Of a stretch of 7,739 bases of DNA, positions 6,112-7,739 are shown in pieces. The stretch is from NCBI GenBank assembly GCA_003167015.1, contig PMUF01000644.1:4134-11872 (forward strand), written 5' to 3'. Origin of the DNA: Chitinophagaceae bacterium (GTDB lineage Bacteria; Bacteroidota; Bacteroidia; Chitinophagales; Chitinophagaceae). The notes beneath the pieces are model-generated. The model saw only the letters and a program-made list of their open reading frames with translations. It was not told where the DNA came from and did not search any database. Both the position numbers and the translations under genes were made by a program. Every line of letters begins with the position of its first letter. The stretch's first letter is position 1.

Positions 6112-7098
6112 ATGTCATCCACCGTTGGGCAAACGCCTTCATCAGTGAAGGTGGTGGCCGCATTTACTACTGTCTACCTTGTCTGGGGTTCCACCTACTT
6201 TTTCATCCGGCTGTCGGTTGAGCATATTCCACCCATGCTGGTGGGCTGTCTGCGTTATCTTATTGCGGGCATCCTGATGCTGTTGTGGTGTGCGATCACG
6301 GGGGAAAAGATCTTTTCCCGGAAGGTGATCAATCCTGCCATTGTGAGCGGGCTGTTGCTGCTGGTCGGGGGCAACGGAGCGCTGATCTGGGCGGAGCAGT
6401 ACGTTCCGAGCTCACTGGCAGCCATCCTTTTAGCCGCGGGGCCGATCTGGTTCGTGGTGCTGGACAAGGGGAAATGGGCCGAAAATTTCCGGAGCAAGGC
6501 TACGATTGCGGGCTTGCTGGTCGGTTCGGCGGGGGTATTGATGTTATTCGGGGAAAAGCTATGGGGTGGTGACCCGGAGGGCGCCGCGGCAGCGGGTGGG
6601 CATCACCGGGAGGTGATGGCGCTGGTCATGCTGGTGCTGTGCGCTATTTCCTGGGCCGCGGGTTCGTTGTATTCGAAGTACAAGGCTGCGGGGAATTCGA
6701 ATGCGGTGAATGCGGGGTGGCAGATGATGTCGGCAGGAGTATGCTTTGTTTTACTGAGTCTGGTCAGGGGTGAGTGGTCGCATTTCCGGCCGCAGGAAGT
6801 GCCGTTGTCTTCCTGGCTCTCCATTGCCTACCTGGTGACGATGGGGTCGCTGGTGGGTTACAGTGCCTTTACGTGGCTGCTGCAGGTACGGCCTGCCACG
6901 CAGGTCTCGACACATGCGTATGTCAACCCGGTAGTGGCGGTCTTGCTGGGCGTATTCTTTGCCGGTGAGCATCTTTCTCTGATCCAGCTGTCCGGGTTGC
7001 TGGTGATCCTTCTCAGTGTGCTGCTGATCAATCTGGCTAAATACAGGGCGGCAGCCGGCGGAAAGACGGGGGTTGGGAAGAAATTGGCTGCCGGGTGA
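6112..7098 (+). CDS. EamA-family (drug/metabolite transporter superfamily) exporter, YedA-like
   Basis: This is an inner-membrane transporter of 328 residues with about ten predicted helices in two EamA repeats. Repeat 1 begins with VYLVWGSTYFFIRLSVEHIPP (21-41) and includes GGNGALIWAEQYVPSSLAAIL (86-106). Repeat 2 runs from about 168 and ends with the conserved THAYVNPVVAVLLGVFFAGE (267-286). These blocks follow the E. coli YedA subfamily closely. The linker between the repeats (about 152-166, DPEGAAAAGGHHRE) is Gly/Ala-rich, and the tail after INLAKY is basic, which places it in the cytoplasm. The gene starts 22 bp after the Lrp-family stop and has no obvious promoter of its own, so the two are probably co-transcribed. 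The substrate cannot be read from the sequence; an amino acid or related metabolite is the inference from the regulator. Confidence 0.92.
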   Translation: MSSTVGQTPSSVKVVAAFTTVYLVWGSTYFFIRLSVEHIPPMLVGCLRYLIAGILMLLWCAITGEKIFSRKVINPAIVSGLLLLVGGNGALIWAEQYVPSSLAAILLAAGPIWFVVLDKGKWAENFRSKATIAGLLVGSAGVLMLFGEKLWGGDPEGAAAAGGHHREVMALVMLVLCAISWAAGSLYSKYKAAGNSNAVNAGWQMMSAGVCFVLLSLVRGEWSHFRPQEVPLSSWLSIAYLVTMGSLVGYSAFTWLLQVRPATQVSTHAYVNPVVAVLLGVFFAGEHLSLIQLSGLLVILLSVLLINLAKYRAAAGGKTGVGKKLAAG

Positions 7099-7108
7099 GC
7101 GGGGGCTG

Positions 7109-7139
7109 CGCCGCGTGGGGCGACGTGGCGGGGGATTTT
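7109..7139 (+). terminator. Candidate intrinsic terminator after the EamA gene
   Basis: CGCCGCGT (7109-7116) pairs with ACGTGGCG (7123-7130), seven Watson-Crick pairs and one G-T wobble, around the 6-nt loop GGGGCG. It begins 11 nt after the EamA stop codon. The stem is strong, but the T-run (TTTT, 7136-7139) is short and lies five bases beyond it, so termination may be partial. Confidence 0.4.
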
Positions 7140-7206
7140 CGAAAAGGAATAATATTCGTTAACTTGGGCCTTGGCTGTTACGAACCTTTTCAGAAAAACA
7201 CGGGCC

Positions 7207-7739
7207 ATGGACTACAGAAGCATTACAGAACAGGCACAGCATTACGTAAGGACTTATTTTGACACGCACGCCGACGACCAGCTGATCTATCACAATTTGT
7301 ATCACACCGAACAGGTAGTGAAGGCTGCCATACAAATTGCCCGGCATTACAACTTAAACGAGACGGATCTTTTCATAGTGCAGGTAGCCGCGTGGTTCCA
7401 CGATATCGGGTATCTGACGGGCGGAGCTGCGGGCCATGAGGAAAGGGGGGCGAAGCTGGTGGAAGCCTATTTACAGGGGACAGGGGTGGAACCGGCTATT
7501 GTCGATAGTGTCCGGAAGTGTATTCTGGCCACTCAACTGCCGCAGCGCGCGGTCAGTCTGACGGAGCAGATCGTTTGCGATGCTGACCTCTTCCATCTGG
7601 GGACGAATGATTTCGAGGAGCGGAACAAGCTGATGAGAAAGGAGGCGGAGGCGGTGCGGCATGAAAAGATCAGTAAGGAGGATTGGCGTAAGTCGGCGAT
7701 CCGGCTGCTGGAGGGACATCAATATTATACCGATTACTG
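7207..7739 (+). CDS. HD-domain protein, N-terminal part (cut by window edge); HD-DUF5706 / Pycsar-effector-like architecture suspected
   Basis: I translated 177 residues from the ATG at 7207 (MDYRSITEQAQHYVRTYF) to the edge, with no stop. The HD metal-binding set is complete: YHNLYHT with H29 and H33, the HD doublet H65-D66 in AAWFHDIGYL, H77 in GHEERGAKL, and D125/D127 in IVCDADLFH. It ends in RLLEGHQYYTDY. This opening, with YHN-x2-T, WFHD-GY, a DADLFH-like block and a closing H-x-YYTDY, matches from memory a Bacteroidota group in which the HD domain (about 200 aa) is followed by a membrane-spanning DUF5706 / Pycsar-effector-type region. That second half lies outside the window. A weak promoter-like TAACTTGG is at 7160-7167, and the start is 108 bp after the EamA stop. 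HD proteins usually hydrolyse phosphoesters, often of nucleotides; the substrate is unknown here. Confidence 0.85.
   Translation, partial: MDYRSITEQAQHYVRTYFDTHADDQLIYHNLYHTEQVVKAAIQIARHYNLNETDLFIVQVAAWFHDIGYLTGGAAGHEERGAKLVEAYLQGTGVEPAIVDSVRKCILATQLPQRAVSLTEQIVCDADLFHLGTNDFEERNKLMRKEAEAVRHEKISKEDWRKSAIRLLEGHQYYTDY

Noticed and set aside
7471..7722. Minus-strand frames at the right end (also 7159-7347)
   Set aside because: The plus strand there encodes an open HD-domain protein with complete metal-binding motifs that simply runs off the window.

Overview
The window looks like the chromosome of a Bacteroidota bacterium, most likely of the Chitinophagaceae. Three things suggest this: promoter-like boxes of the TTTG / TANNTTTG type instead of sigma70 boxes, almost no Shine-Dalgarno sequences, and protein families typical of the phylum. 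Coding DNA is G+C-rich, while the control regions are strongly A+T-rich. No rRNA, tRNA, CRISPR array, transposase or prophage gene was found.

Left part (1-2792, minus strand): an L-arabinose catabolic operon transcribed in the order araB (ribulokinase), araD (L-ribulose-5-phosphate 4-epimerase), araA (L-arabinose isomerase, cut by the window edge). Together they convert L-arabinose to L-ribulose, then L-ribulose 5-phosphate, then D-xylulose 5-phosphate. araB and araD overlap by four bases. AraB carries an unusual Pro/Ser/Gly/Ala-rich insertion.

Middle (2793-5468): a 494-bp control region with two inverted repeats. It separates the ara operon from a divergent small XRE-type DNA-binding protein and a large exported tetratricopeptide-repeat (TPR) protein. 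The TPR protein has a signal peptide, a coiled coil and three C-terminal membrane helices, but no visible kinase or DNA-binding output domain.

Right part (5469-7739): an Lrp/AsnC-type regulator sits behind a 13-bp-arm palindrome that covers its own predicted promoter, and its mRNA may be leaderless. A 10-TM EamA (drug/metabolite exporter) gene follows after 22 bp, so the pair probably forms a self-regulated amino-acid or metabolite efflux unit. A candidate terminator follows. The last gene, cut by the right edge, encodes an HD-domain protein. Its N-terminal half resembles the Bacteroidota proteins that continue into a membrane-bound DUF5706 / Pycsar-effector-type domain.

Two start sites were chosen against the longest possible reading frame: araB (ATG at 2792 instead of TTG at 2813) and the XRE gene (ATG at 3287 instead of TTG at 3257). 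The TPR gene start was placed at 3582, in front of its signal peptide.
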